Positions 57,552-64,000 of a stretch of DNA of 64,000 nt are shown here, piece by piece. Position 1 is the first letter of the stretch. Each line of letters starts with the position of its first letter. A program made the position numbers and the translations under genes. The notes beneath the pieces were generated by a model. It was not told the DNA's origin and made no database searches. It was given only the letters and a program-made list of their open reading frames with translations. Source of the stretch: Tsukamurella conjunctivitidis (GTDB lineage: Bacteria > Actinomycetota > Actinomycetes > Mycobacteriales > Mycobacteriaceae); assembly GCF_007858475.1 (NCBI RefSeq), contig NZ_VIGX01000004.1:62001-126000 (forward strand), in the 5' to 3' direction.

Positions 57552-58625
57552 GTGAGCCTTACCCTCGGAATCGTCGGACTGCCCAACGTCGGCAAGTCCA
57601 CCCTGTTCAACGCCCTCACCAACAGTGAGGTGGAGGCGGCGAACTACCCGTTCGCCACCATCGAGCCGAACGTCGGCGTGGTGAACCTGCCGGATCCGCG
57701 CCTGAACCGTCTGGCCGAGATCTTCGGCTCGGAGCGCATCCTGCCCGCCACGGTGTCCTTCGTCGACATCGCCGGCATCGTCAAGGGCGCCTCCGAGGGC
57801 GAGGGCATGGGCAACCAGTTCCTCTCCAACATCCGCGAGGCCGACGCGATCTGCCAGGTGGTGCGCGTCTTCTCCGACGAGGACGTCGTGCACGTGGCCG
57901 GCAAGGTCGACCCGCTCGCCGACATCGAGACCGTCGCCACCGAGCTGATCCTGGCGGACCTGCAGACCATCGAGAAGGCGCTGCCCCGGCTCGAGAAGGA
58001 CGCGCGCAAGAACAAGGAGCTGGTCGAGACCCTCGAGGCGGTCAAGGCCGCGGAGGCCATCCTGACCGACGGCAAGACCCTGTTCGGCGCGGGCTTCGAC
58101 ACCACGCCGATCCGCGAGCTGCACCTCATGACGGCGAAGCCCTTCCTGTACGTCTTCAACGCCGACGAGGGCGTGCTCACCGATGCTTCGCGGCGCGCGG
58201 AGCTGGCGGCCGCCGTCGCGCCCGCCGATTCGGTGTTCCTCGACGCCAAGATCGAGTCGGAGCTGCTCGAACTCGATCCTGAGGATCAGGCCGAGATGCT
58301 GGAGTCCATCGGCCAGGACGAGCCGGGCCTCGACTCGCTCGCCCGCGCCGGCTTCCACACGCTGGGCCTGCAGACCTACCTCACCGCCGGCCCCAAGGAG
58401 TCGCGCGCCTGGACGATCCGCAAGGGCGACACCGCCCCCAAGGCCGCGGGCGTGATCCACACCGACTTCGAGAAGGGCTTCATCAAGGCCGAGATCGTCT
58501 CCTTCGCCGACCTCGACGCCCACGGCAGCATGGCTGCCGCCAAAGCCGCCGGCAAGGTCCGCATGGAGGGCAAGGACTACGTCATGTCCGACGGTGACGT
58601 GGTCGAGTTCCGCTTCAACGTCTAG
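57552..58625 (+). CDS. ychF: Ribosome-binding ATPase YchF
   Basis: A 357-residue Obg-family P-loop ATPase with G1 GLPNVGKST (9-17) and G3 FVDIAGIVKGASEGEGMGNQFL, followed by a helical domain and C-terminal TGS domain (FHTLGLQTYLTAGPKESRAWTIRKGDTAPKAAG). YchF hydrolyses ATP rather than GTP, binds the ribosome and modulates leaderless translation and stress responses. GTG start. It is the last gene of the conserved chromosomal backbone before the phage-like element. Confidence 0.97.
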   Translation: MSLTLGIVGLPNVGKSTLFNALTNSEVEAANYPFATIEPNVGVVNLPDPRLNRLAEIFGSERILPATVSFVDIAGIVKGASEGEGMGNQFLSNIREADAICQVVRVFSDEDVVHVAGKVDPLADIETVATELILADLQTIEKALPRLEKDARKNKELVETLEAVKAAEAILTDGKTLFGAGFDTTPIRELHLMTAKPFLYVFNADEGVLTDASRRAELAAAVAPADSVFLDAKIESELLELDPEDQAEMLESIGQDEPGLDSLARAGFHTLGLQTYLTAGPKESRAWTIRKGDTAPKAAGVIHTDFEKGFIKAEIVSFADLDAHGSMAAAKAAGKVRMEGKDYVMSDGDVVEFRFNV

Positions 58626-58680
58626 GGCCATGGCGTTTGCCCAGGTGGGCGTTGCCCGTCACCGATGAACGCGCTGGTCA

Positions 58681-58773
58681 GTGAGCGCTTTGTAGCGCCC
58701 TGTGAGCGTCCCGCGCTCACCCCGCAACGCACCGAGAACGCCCCGCAATGGGGCTATTCTGGGGCTAGGGGCG
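58681..58773. repeat. Repeats in the spacer after ychF
   Basis: Inverted repeat GTGAGCGC / GCGCTCAC (58681-58688 with 58713-58720); hairpin GCCCC-gcaat-GGGGC (58740-58754); and direct repeat TGGGGCTA at 58749-58756 and 58760-58767, spaced 11 bp. This could mark the element's left end or the promoter of the 70-codon gene. No gene in the 58626-58833 spacer is supported. Confidence 0.45.
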
Positions 58774-58833
58774 TGTCCGGCCGATAGTCTCAGGCGACCC
58801 CGGCGCCGGCCGGGCTGAGCTGGAGGCCGTGAC

Positions 58834-59046
58834 ATGCCGTTGACGCCGCGCCGCGAGGTCTACCTCGACGATCTTCTGTACGAGATGAAATGCCTGCTGA
58901 TCGCAGAACGCGAGGACCGGACGAAGCCTGACGCGGTCGACCTCATGCAAGGGATCGTGAACTTGTTTCGCTCGTCCCATCCGAGAGCCGACGACGCGGT
59001 GCGCCCGGGAATTGGCTACGACCGTCCCGGACGTCCGGTGACGTAG
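58834..59046 (+). CDS. Small protein of unknown function at element left end
   Basis: A 70-residue protein beginning MPLTPRREVYLDDLLYEMKC with acidic, helical segments and one Cys. No family recognised. ATG preceded by GGAGGCCGTGAC. Its stop abuts the convergent XRE repressor stop with no gap. It may be a cargo gene or an antirepressor-type protein. Confidence 0.5.
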   Translation: MPLTPRREVYLDDLLYEMKCLLIAEREDRTKPDAVDLMQGIVNLFRSSHPRADDAVRPGIGYDRPGRPVT

Positions 59047-59304
59047 CTACTCAGCGTCGAACGGGAGTCCGTCCATCAGTGCGCCGGGCGTCGTCTCCAA
59101 GCCGTGCGCGAGGCGCATCACGGTCTCAATCCGGCTGCTGCGCTGTCCCCGCTCGGCTCTCGCGTAGTACGACGAGTGCACGCCGCAGCGGACCGCCGCT
59201 GCTTCCTGACTGAGGCCGAGTTCGGTCCGCCGTGCCCGCAAGCGCGCGCCGAACGTCGCCAGGGTGTCGTTCATGGCTTGCTTCGGTTCGTCGGCAGGGC
59301 TCAT
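59047..59304 (-). CDS. XRE-family (Cro/CI-like) repressor
   Basis: An 85-residue protein with HTH GLSQEAAAVRCGVHSSYYARAERGQRSS at about 30-57 and a short C-terminal helix. Such small XRE proteins control lysogeny or plasmid-like functions. It is divergent from the small membrane protein gene across the CCATCTGG-repeat switch. Start at 59304 or at an internal Met at 59274 (MNDTLATFGARL). Confidence 0.85.
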   Translation of the reverse strand: MSPADEPKQAMNDTLATFGARLRARRTELGLSQEAAAVRCGVHSSYYARAERGQRSSRIETVMRLAHGLETTPGALMDGLPFDAE

Positions 59305-59331
59305 AGCGCCGTCAACTACATCGCGGTAGGG

Positions 59332-59398
59332 CCATCTGGACCAGAGCCATCTGGGCGGGGCCAGATGGTTTAGGCTTCGTTGGGTCGGAATGTCCGAC
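59332..59398. promoter_or_regulatory. Operator cluster between XRE repressor and membrane protein
   Basis: CCATCTGG occurs at 59332-59339 and 59347-59354 and its inverted form CCAGATGG at 59361-59368, the latter two forming an 8-6-8 palindrome. A second palindrome, GTCGGA-atg-TCCGAC, lies at 59384-59398. The region separates the divergent starts (59304 or 59274, and 59422), the layout of a phage immunity switch. Confidence 0.78.
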
Positions 59399-59421
59399 GT
59401 TCAGGCGGAGCGGAGGGACTA

Positions 59422-59739
59422 ATGACTCAGGGAGTCAAGGCGATGTTGGCGGCGTTTGCGGCGGTGGCTGTCTTCGCCATCATCGGGGGCCTGGCGTACG
59501 ACGCGTACGAGGGCACCGAGATGTCGAAATGCGTCGATCAGAATGCTGAGTATCTGAACAAGGGGCAGTACTACCTGGTTGATCCGTGTCCCAGTTACTC
59601 AGGTGTCGGAGCAACGCTCGCGGGCTTTGGCGCTCTCGTGCTCGTTGTCGTTGTTGTCGTAGTGATCGTGATGAAGGTGACCAACAAGCGGCCTCCGGCC
59701 GCACAGCTGCCACCGACGCCCCCTGCGCAGTCGGCTTAG
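59422..59739 (+). CDS. Small two-helix membrane protein facing the XRE repressor
   Basis: A 105-residue protein with a membrane helix at about 5-22 and a second at 60-82, separated by a Cys-containing external loop (MSKCVDQNAE and DPCPSYSG), and ending in a Pro-rich cytosolic tail. No family recognised. The ATG at 59422 is preceded by GGAGGGACTA. Its location across the repeats suggests control by the XRE repressor; it might be a superinfection-exclusion or host-interaction protein, which is inference. Confidence 0.6.
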   Translation: MTQGVKAMLAAFAAVAVFAIIGGLAYDAYEGTEMSKCVDQNAEYLNKGQYYLVDPCPSYSGVGATLAGFGALVLVVVVVVVIVMKVTNKRPPAAQLPPTPPAQSA

Positions 59740-59740
59740 T

Positions 59741-60102
59741 AGCCTGAACAGACGAGAAGCCCGCCACCTCCGGTCCGTGGAGATGGCGGGCTTCCGTTGC
59801 GAGGGCGGGTGCCGAGCCTGGCCCTTTCCTCGCACCGCGCCGGACACGTCGACGGCGCGCGGCAGGAGACAAGTCGATCCCGCCGTCGGGTTGCGGCACA
59901 GGTTCCGCTTCCCGAGTCTGTGGCCGGGGCTGCCCCGGCTCGCTGTGTAGTTGTGGCGTTGGCGGCTGCCAGGTGGCAGCTCAACCGCCTATCGCTGGCC
60001 TCTGGCCGTCGCGGTGGTGGCCTGCGCGGTACTGGTGGCCCAACAGGCTGCCCGGTGCTGCGTCAACGCTGTACGTCCGATCTGGGTCGGACCGCCTGGC
60101 GA
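59741..60102. other. Region without a supported gene
   Basis: This stretch holds the terminator at 59756-59794 and a strong hairpin GCCGGGG-ctg-CCCCGGC at 59923-59939, which may terminate the minus-strand capsid cassette. Short frames such as one from 59951 contain a hydrophobic run but no supported start or family. Confidence 0.5.
59756..59794 (+). terminator. Terminator after the small membrane gene
   Basis: GAAGCCCGCCA / TGGCGGGCTTC (59756-59766 with 59784-59794), 11-bp perfect stem with a further CTCC/GGAG pairing in the loop. It lies 17 bp after the stop codon. Confidence 0.8.
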
Positions 60103-60489
60103 TCATCGCCGCACCTTCGTGCCCGCCGTGGCCTTGCGGCTCGCGGGGTTCGGCCGCGCGGTGACAGTGAGCTTCTTCTGCGCCTTGTCCAGAGAGGGCG
60201 TGACGTCCACCCGACGATCAGGCTTGCCGTGGTAGCCGACGATGCCCTTGGCGACCACTCCACGACCTGCGGGTGATCGGAACTCGGCCCCGATCTTCAC
60301 GCCCTTGTAGTCGCCGCCCTGGCCGACGGTCAGGTGCTTCTCGAAGCTCCCCTTCACGTAGGCGTTGCTCACTGCGCCGGTCGCCTTCTTGCCCGCGTTC
60401 GCGGTTGCGGCCTTCGTCGAGCTGGCGACCTTCGAGCCCGCCCCGGCGAACCGGCCGAGGCGGTCTCTGCGCTGGATGCGGCGGCTCAT
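60103..60489 (-). CDS. Basic protein in the capsid cassette
   Basis: A 128-residue, strongly basic protein with a RRIQRRDRLGRFAGAG start, a middle KGVKIGAEFRSPAGRGVVAKG and KKLTVTARPNPASRKATAG at the end. No family recognised. Its ATG overlaps the upstream stop (ATGA). Co-transcription with the capsid gene suggests a DNA- or capsid-binding role, for example a head or packaging factor, which is inference. Confidence 0.65.
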   Translation of the reverse strand: MSRRIQRRDRLGRFAGAGSKVASSTKAATANAGKKATGAVSNAYVKGSFEKHLTVGQGGDYKGVKIGAEFRSPAGRGVVAKGIVGYHGKPDRRVDVTPSLDKAQKKLTVTARPNPASRKATAGTKVRR

Positions 60490-60746
60490 CCTTGACCGCC
60501 TTGCAGGCGCTCGCGGCGCGCTCGCCGGTCGGCCAGCTCGTCGGTGAGGGCGCGCAGCCCTTCGGGTTCCTCGGCGCCGGGCGCGCGACCTCTGTACATC
60601 CCGCCCTGCGAGGGCGCGGCGTCGGCGAGTTCGGGAGGCGTGAACCCCGGCCCCCAACCGAATTCGCTCGGCTCCAGCTCGGTGAGGTCGTGCTCGTGGC
60701 TGCCAGCGAGCGGCCTACCGGACGTCCTCACTCGTGACCCTGGCAT
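60486..60746 (-). CDS. Small acidic protein in the capsid cassette
   Basis: An 86-residue protein with acidic N-terminal half (SHEHDLTELEPSEFGWGPGFTPPELADAAP) and a charged helical C-terminus (LTDELADRRARRERLQ). No family recognised. Start ATG overlaps the capsid-gene stop (TGATG), implying translational coupling. It could be a scaffold or a decoration protein, but nothing in the sequence shows this directly. Confidence 0.62.
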   Translation of the reverse strand: MPGSRVRTSGRPLAGSHEHDLTELEPSEFGWGPGFTPPELADAAPSQGGMYRGRAPGAEEPEGLRALTDELADRRARRERLQGGQG

Positions 60747-61948
60747 CAGCGCCACGACCACTCGGGCTCGGTGTACGTGCCGGACGCCTTCACCTGGACG
60801 ACGCACGCCGCGCCCCGGTATCGGACGCCGGTCCCGTACCCGCGAGCGAAGAACGAGTCCTGCAGCGGGTACCGCTGGTCGCGACCCGGAATCATCCGCA
60901 GCCCTTGATAATTCACGTTGCTATGAATCCTCATTGCGACCGGGTTGCTCGCGCTGTTCGGGCCACCGGTCGCGACGACTGCGATGTAGCCGACGGGGAG
61001 GTAGTGGCTCTCGATCAGCCACGCGGGGCCGTAGCTGCCACTCACTTCCAGGCCACCGAACTCCGCCGGGGCGATCTGGCCCACGACGTTCTCGGAGGTG
61101 AGGTAGGCCGGGGCAGACGACGAAGGGATGAAGTCATAGCGGCTCTCGATGCCGTTCGTGACCACACCCGCGCGGAAGGTCTGAATGATCTCGCCGTCCT
61201 GCGGGTTCGCCAGGATGATCAGCCGCGAGTTGCCGTCCACGCCGAAGCCCTTGGAGCGGACCTGATTGATCGCGTCCAGGAGATCGCCGGGGTCCAGGTC
61301 GGTGTTGCCGCTCACGAGGTAGTGCGAGGTCTCGGGCGGGAAGGTCTGCCCGGCGTACTCGGGCGGGATCATTCCGTCGGTGCCGTTGTAGAGGCCGTAC
61401 ACCGGAGTGCCGAACTCGTTCGCGCCCTGCTCGGGGCTGAACAGTCGCCGAAGGATCGCGCCGGTCGTCTGCCGATTGTCGGCCTCCATCACGCGGTTGA
61501 TCACGCTGCGGACCTGCTCGGCGTTTGCGTCGCGCAGGAACTTCCACGTGAAGCGGCTGGCGATGTCGTAGTCCTCGTATGTGTAGCCGAGGAGCAGCGC
61601 GTTCGGCTCCGCGCGCAGGCCGGTCGGCTCTCCGAATTCCGACGCGACCTCGAAGTGGTCGCCGCCGAGACTCTGCGGAATTGCGTCTCCGACATTCACC
61701 GTCGAGTACGAGATCAGCGAGGCCAGGGCGGAGCGCTTCTGGTTCCACAGCGCCATCGCGGCCTGCGCGTCGGACCACAGCGACGAAAGGTCGACGCCGT
61801 CCGCGGTCTGGTGAACGAGCACGTCGCCAGCGGTCGAATAGCCGGTGGCTGCGTCTCCCCCGAACGCGAACAGTTCGTCGCGGTTGGGACGCGAGCGCCA
61901 CGGGCGCGAATTCCAGGGTCGGGTGTCGGCGGGGCGGGTGGTGGTCAT
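60746..61948 (-). CDS. Phage major capsid protein
   Basis: A 400-residue protein resembling actinophage major capsid proteins. The C-terminal part reads NPVAMRIHSNVNYQGLRMIPG followed by YPLQDSFFARGYGTGVRYRGAA, a recurring pattern in these capsids; the middle has NVGDAIPQSLGG and FTWKFLRDANAEQVRSVINRV. The ATG at 61948 has GGAG six bases upstream, whereas an in-frame ATG at 62122 would add 58 residues of uncharacteristic sequence. It is the first gene of a three-gene overlapping cassette. Confidence 0.78.
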   Translation of the reverse strand: MTTTRPADTRPWNSRPWRSRPNRDELFAFGGDAATGYSTAGDVLVHQTADGVDLSSLWSDAQAAMALWNQKRSALASLISYSTVNVGDAIPQSLGGDHFEVASEFGEPTGLRAEPNALLLGYTYEDYDIASRFTWKFLRDANAEQVRSVINRVMEADNRQTTGAILRRLFSPEQGANEFGTPVYGLYNGTDGMIPPEYAGQTFPPETSHYLVSGNTDLDPGDLLDAINQVRSKGFGVDGNSRLIILANPQDGEIIQTFRAGVVTNGIESRYDFIPSSSAPAYLTSENVVGQIAPAEFGGLEVSGSYGPAWLIESHYLPVGYIAVVATGGPNSASNPVAMRIHSNVNYQGLRMIPGRDQRYPLQDSFFARGYGTGVRYRGAACVVQVKASGTYTEPEWSWR

Positions 61949-62375
61949 TGTGTCTCCGATCGGTAGGACTGGCGTGGATTCGCCGGCGAACTTCGCCTGC
62001 GACGTCCGGTCCCTGACCGAGCGGGTGCACCAGCGCGGGCGCGGCCCGAAGCGTGGTGCATAGCCAGCGTAACACCGTTGGGCGGCAGCATAATTGGGCG
62101 AGTCGTGAGCGAGGCGGCGCATCGGATGGGGGTTGCGTACGGGGCGTGCTATAAATGTTGCAGGGCCGCCTCAAGGCGGCGCGAAAACAACTACACACCG
62201 TCGTAGAAGGCCACATTGTGACGAGGCTCAGCCTGCCAGCGCAACGGACCGAGGCGACGCGCTAAACCACTGAGACTGGCGTGCGTCGAACAGGAATCCA
62301 GCAGATACCAATCTGCCTGGGGTGCTTGTTCGGCGCACTTTGCTGTTCACGTGCTCCTGGCTGCCAGGAGGAACC
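61949..62375. other. Divergent regulatory region of the element
   Basis: A 427-bp region between the capsid cassette and the HTH gene. Hairpins: GCCGCC-tcaa-GGCGGC (62165-62180), GCAGAT-acca-ATCTGC (62301-62316) and inverted repeat TGCACCA/TGGTGCA (62026-62032 with 62054-62060). On the minus strand TTGAGG and TATAGC (about 62155-62145, 15-bp gap) may be a promoter for the capsid cassette. A tRNA-like stretch near 62220-62300 was examined and not supported. Confidence 0.5.
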
Positions 62376-62657
62376 ATGTCTCGTCACTCATCGGCCACGG
62401 TCGACCCCGCTGCCGTCACCGTCACCACTACGCACGTGGCCCCGCCGGTCACCGTGCAAGGGATCGACCCACTCGATATCCCCGACCTCGACGAACGTCA
62501 AGCGTTCGCGTACCTGAACGCGATCAACCCGCACATCACGCGCCGCCGCGTCCGCGACTCGGTACTTCGCGGCGAACTGGTCGGCGTCCGGCACGGAAAC
62601 AAGAACCTCTTCTCGCGTCGGGCGTGCCTCACGTGGATGACGGGAGGTGCGGCATGA
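62376..62657 (+). CDS. Excisionase-like helix-turn-helix protein
   Basis: A 93-residue protein with an N-terminal flexible part and a C-terminal winged-helix HTH (ERQAFAYLNAINPHITRRRVRDSVLRGELVGVRHGNKNLFSRRACLTWM) resembling excisionase/AlpA-type DNA-binding proteins. It probably regulates excision or replication of the element. Strong ribosome site CCAGGAGGAACC. Its stop overlaps the next gene (ATGA). Confidence 0.82.
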   Translation: MSRHSSATVDPAAVTVTTTHVAPPVTVQGIDPLDIPDLDERQAFAYLNAINPHITRRRVRDSVLRGELVGVRHGNKNLFSRRACLTWMTGGAA

Positions 62658-63349
62658 GTCTCGACAATCCCACGCCGCAAGAACTCCAGATCGCCGACCA
62701 GCTTGAACAAGTGACGCGGGAGGTTCAGCAGTTCAGTAGTCCAGGCCTCCTCGGCAATGAATTCGTGAAGGCAAAGCTGGATGCAGTGATGGATGAGCAC
62801 CGGCGTGCCGTGTCTCGGGGGCCGGAGTACTACGGCGACGGCGAGTACTGGTCAACAGAAGCGCCCGACGCTGGAACGCGAGTGCCGGGGTTGGACGAGC
62901 CAGCTCCAACTTCGCCGGAGTTTGACACCGGGAACCCTGAGCATCTCCTCGGGCCGATCGTCATCCCGTCGTGGAGTCCCGGCGCGCCCATCGTCGTACG
63001 CAATGGCGGGAGGTTGAAGAACGTCCTCGTCGGTCCGGGGTTGATCAAGCACTCCGGCAACCGGATGTTGCACTGCACCTGGCACGACGGGCCGGGACGA
63101 CGCGGGCGGTACATGACGCGACCGATGCTGCTCACGCAGACTCGCGGGCAGTACGTCGTCGTGTGGTGGGTCTGTCCATCATGTAGTGAGCGACTGCAAG
63201 AGGCGTTCCCGAGAGAGATGCCGACCGCGGCACAGAGTTACAAGGAACTTCTTGGCGAGAGGTCGGGGTACGCGTATCCCAGTGGCGGTCGTCGCGGAAT
63301 CTGCCTATTCCCAGTCACTTCCTTTCGGACACCGGGATATCCCGCGTGA
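62654..63349 (+). CDS. Element protein with Cys/His motifs, function unknown
   Basis: A 231-residue protein with an N-terminal acidic helical part and a C-terminal part containing HCTWHDGPG and WWVCPSCSERLQE, which could bind a metal. No family recognised. GGGAGG precedes the ATG overlap. Operon position between the HTH protein and a replication-type gene suggests a replication or partition role, unproven. Confidence 0.6.
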   Translation: MSLDNPTPQELQIADQLEQVTREVQQFSSPGLLGNEFVKAKLDAVMDEHRRAVSRGPEYYGDGEYWSTEAPDAGTRVPGLDEPAPTSPEFDTGNPEHLLGPIVIPSWSPGAPIVVRNGGRLKNVLVGPGLIKHSGNRMLHCTWHDGPGRRGRYMTRPMLLTQTRGQYVVVWWVCPSCSERLQEAFPREMPTAAQSYKELLGERSGYAYPSGGRRGICLFPVTSFRTPGYPA

Positions 63350-63645
63350 TCCCCGAAGCGCTGGTGGGCGCGGCCCTGTGCGGTCTCTCCGGGTGGACGT
63401 TGGGGCAGCTTGCGGGCGCGGCGGTGGTAACCGTGCGGCGGGGTGTGCGGTGGGCCAGCTTCTCGCGCCTCGGACGTAGCAGCCCAGTTGGCGGTAGCGG
63501 GACACCGGCAGCCATCTCAACGCCTGGCGTCGGCCTGGAGGCCGCGTGCGTCTGCTCGAAACGAACAGACGGCCCCGAGAACGCTGTCCTCGAGGCCGTC
63601 CCGACCGATTTCCACACGGCGAGCAAGAGCTCTCGGGTCAGCTGA
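63346..63645 (+). CDS. Questionable small membrane protein
   Basis: A 99-codon frame from GTG 63346 that overlaps the previous stop (GTGA). The N-terminus has a hydrophobic stretch (EALVGAALCGLSGWTLGQLAGAAVVTV), the rest is polar. A strong hairpin at 63568-63600 falls inside the frame, so either the gene ends sooner or the hairpin acts in the RNA. Low support. Confidence 0.35.
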   Translation: MIPEALVGAALCGLSGWTLGQLAGAAVVTVRRGVRWASFSRLGRSSPVGGSGTPAAISTPGVGLEAACVCSKRTDGPENAVLEAVPTDFHTASKSSRVS

Positions 63646-63681
63646 GCTGACCCTCCAATATCCGTTGTAGGGCAACGGATA
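63568..63681. promoter_or_regulatory. Palindrome cluster before the replication-type gene
   Basis: Successive hairpins: GACGGCC/GGCCGTC with inner CGAG/CTCG (63568-63600), a near-perfect palindrome GGGTCAGCT-g-AGCTGACCC (63635-63653), and TATCCGTTG-taggg-CAACGGATA (63659-63681). A short AGAGCTCT palindrome lies at 63627-63634. The cluster may contain terminators, a replication origin or a recombination or packaging site. Confidence 0.6.
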
Positions 63682-63701
63682 CCACAACCCAAAGGCTGTA
63701 C

Positions 63702-64000
63702 GTGAAGCATACAAGCAACTCTGATCTGGACGGTATTGCGTTGCCGTCATACAGATGCGGCGACAACTCTGTCGGTCTCTACGAGGTTCTTCGAGCCCTC
63801 GGTCACGCCGATGAGGCGGTTGTCAGCATCTGCACCCAGGAGTCAGACGACAAGAAGAGCTTTCGTGGACGGACGATCCGCGTCGAGCACCTGGGACAAG
63901 GGTGGTCGCCGCCCGACGACGTCAACGTATGGTTCTCACCGAACCCGCTGACCATGGAACCGGGCGGCTCGCGCAAGGGTGGCGAGGCAGACGTATCGCG
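63702..64000 (+). CDS. Replication/primase-like protein, N-terminal part (cut by window edge)
   Basis: An open frame of 99 codons from GTG 63702, preceded by AAAGG, running off the right edge. The start YRCGDNSVGLYEVLRALG and the later NVWFSPNPLTMEPGGSRKGGEADVS resemble the N-terminus of phage or satellite primase-polymerase or replicase proteins, in which a WFxxNP segment and a GGxxADV segment precede the catalytic acids. Family call rests on this weak resemblance; the catalytic region is outside the window. Confidence 0.5.
   Translation, partial: MKHTSNSDLDGIALPSYRCGDNSVGLYEVLRALGHADEAVVSICTQESDDKKSFRGRTIRVEHLGQGWSPPDDVNVWFSPNPLTMEPGGSRKGGEADVS

Larger units (their letters stand above)
58626..64000. 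mobile_element. Phage-like or satellite-like integrated element (left end approximate, right end beyond window)
   Basis: From after ychF to the window end, genes are short, of unfamiliar families and partly phage-like: XRE repressor, major capsid protein, excisionase-like HTH protein, and replication or primase-like protein. Base composition appears lower in GC than the backbone by inspection. No integrase, portal, terminase or tail gene is seen in this part. The left boundary is set just after ychF because no backbone gene follows it; no att duplication could be tested since the right end is not visible. Confidence 0.65.

Noticed and set aside
59951-60235. 94-codon frame with a hydrophobic run
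   Set aside because: No ribosome site, TTG start, and it overlaps the basic protein gene on the opposite strand; no family resemblance.
61949-62122. N-terminal extension of the capsid gene from ATG 62122
   Set aside because: The added 58 residues are Arg/Cys-rich and unlike a capsid N-terminus; the ATG at 61948 has a good ribosome site.
62220-62320. tRNA-like sequence upstream of the HTH gene
   Set aside because: On one strand a D-arm-like CAGTGGTTTAGCGC and on the other a TTCGA-type segment appear, but neither gives paired acceptor, anticodon and T stems; no tRNA structure could be drawn.

Overview
The window is about 64 kb of a high-GC actinobacterial chromosome, apparently from a mycolic-acid-containing member of the Mycobacteriales (Tsukamurella, Gordonia or a relative; the genus is a guess from general knowledge, not a database match). 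Support comes from gene content: mycothiol S-conjugate amidase (mca), a stearoyl-ACP-type desaturase, a short Z-prenyl diphosphate synthase, a lipid-droplet-associated protein, DUF4307/DUF4245/DUF6542 proteins and many GTG starts. The backbone order cbs-metB-greA-DUF4307-mca-(YyaL-like)-uppS-coaA-glyA-desA-phoH2-fum-glpX-DUF4245-xseB/xseA-ispH-DUF6542-ychF resembles, from memory, the Rv1077 to Rv1112 segment of Mycobacterium tuberculosis.

Layout. 1-7 kb: edge of a Ser/Thr protein kinase, an SGNH hydrolase, the transsulfuration pair cbs-metB, a secreted protein with a degenerate NodB deacetylase domain, greA and a YhhQ transporter. 7-16 kb: mca, a GT39 mannosyltransferase-like protein, a YyaL-like protein, then aroG (DAHP synthase) behind a leader peptide with Tyr, Trp and Phe codons and an intrinsic terminator. 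16-20 kb: SDR, a nitrate/sulfonate-type ABC transporter with overlapping genes, and Z-prenyl synthase. 20-24 kb: an MpaB-family gene behind a large palindrome, an alpha/beta hydrolase divergent from MerR, and TetR. 24-34 kb: coaA, DUF885 protein, glyA, desaturase, phoH2, acetyltransferases (one resembling N-acetylglutamate synthase), a PadR-membrane protein pair and AraC. 34-45 kb: class I and class II fumarases within 5 kb, glpX, exonuclease VII, ispH and a minimal DivIVA-domain protein. 45-58.6 kb: rmuC, an AI-2E-family permease, Ogt plus an Ada-AlkA fusion, CstA/YbdD, a CUT2 sugar ABC operon behind a strong promoter with a repeated operator, and ychF.

From about 58.6 kb to the window end the character changes to a small phage-like or satellite-like element. 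It has an XRE repressor facing a short membrane protein across a repeat-rich switch, a minus-strand three-gene cassette with a phage major capsid protein, an excisionase-like HTH protein, hypothetical genes, a run of palindromes, and the start of a replication or primase-like gene cut by the window edge. No portal, terminase, tail or integrase gene is visible here.

The most noteworthy items are the aroG attenuator, the metal-site-deficient deacetylase, the paired 11-bp operators before the CUT2 operon, the desaturase lacking a di-iron histidine, and the capsid-encoding element with its switch and palindrome cluster. All family assignments come from reading motifs; no search was run.
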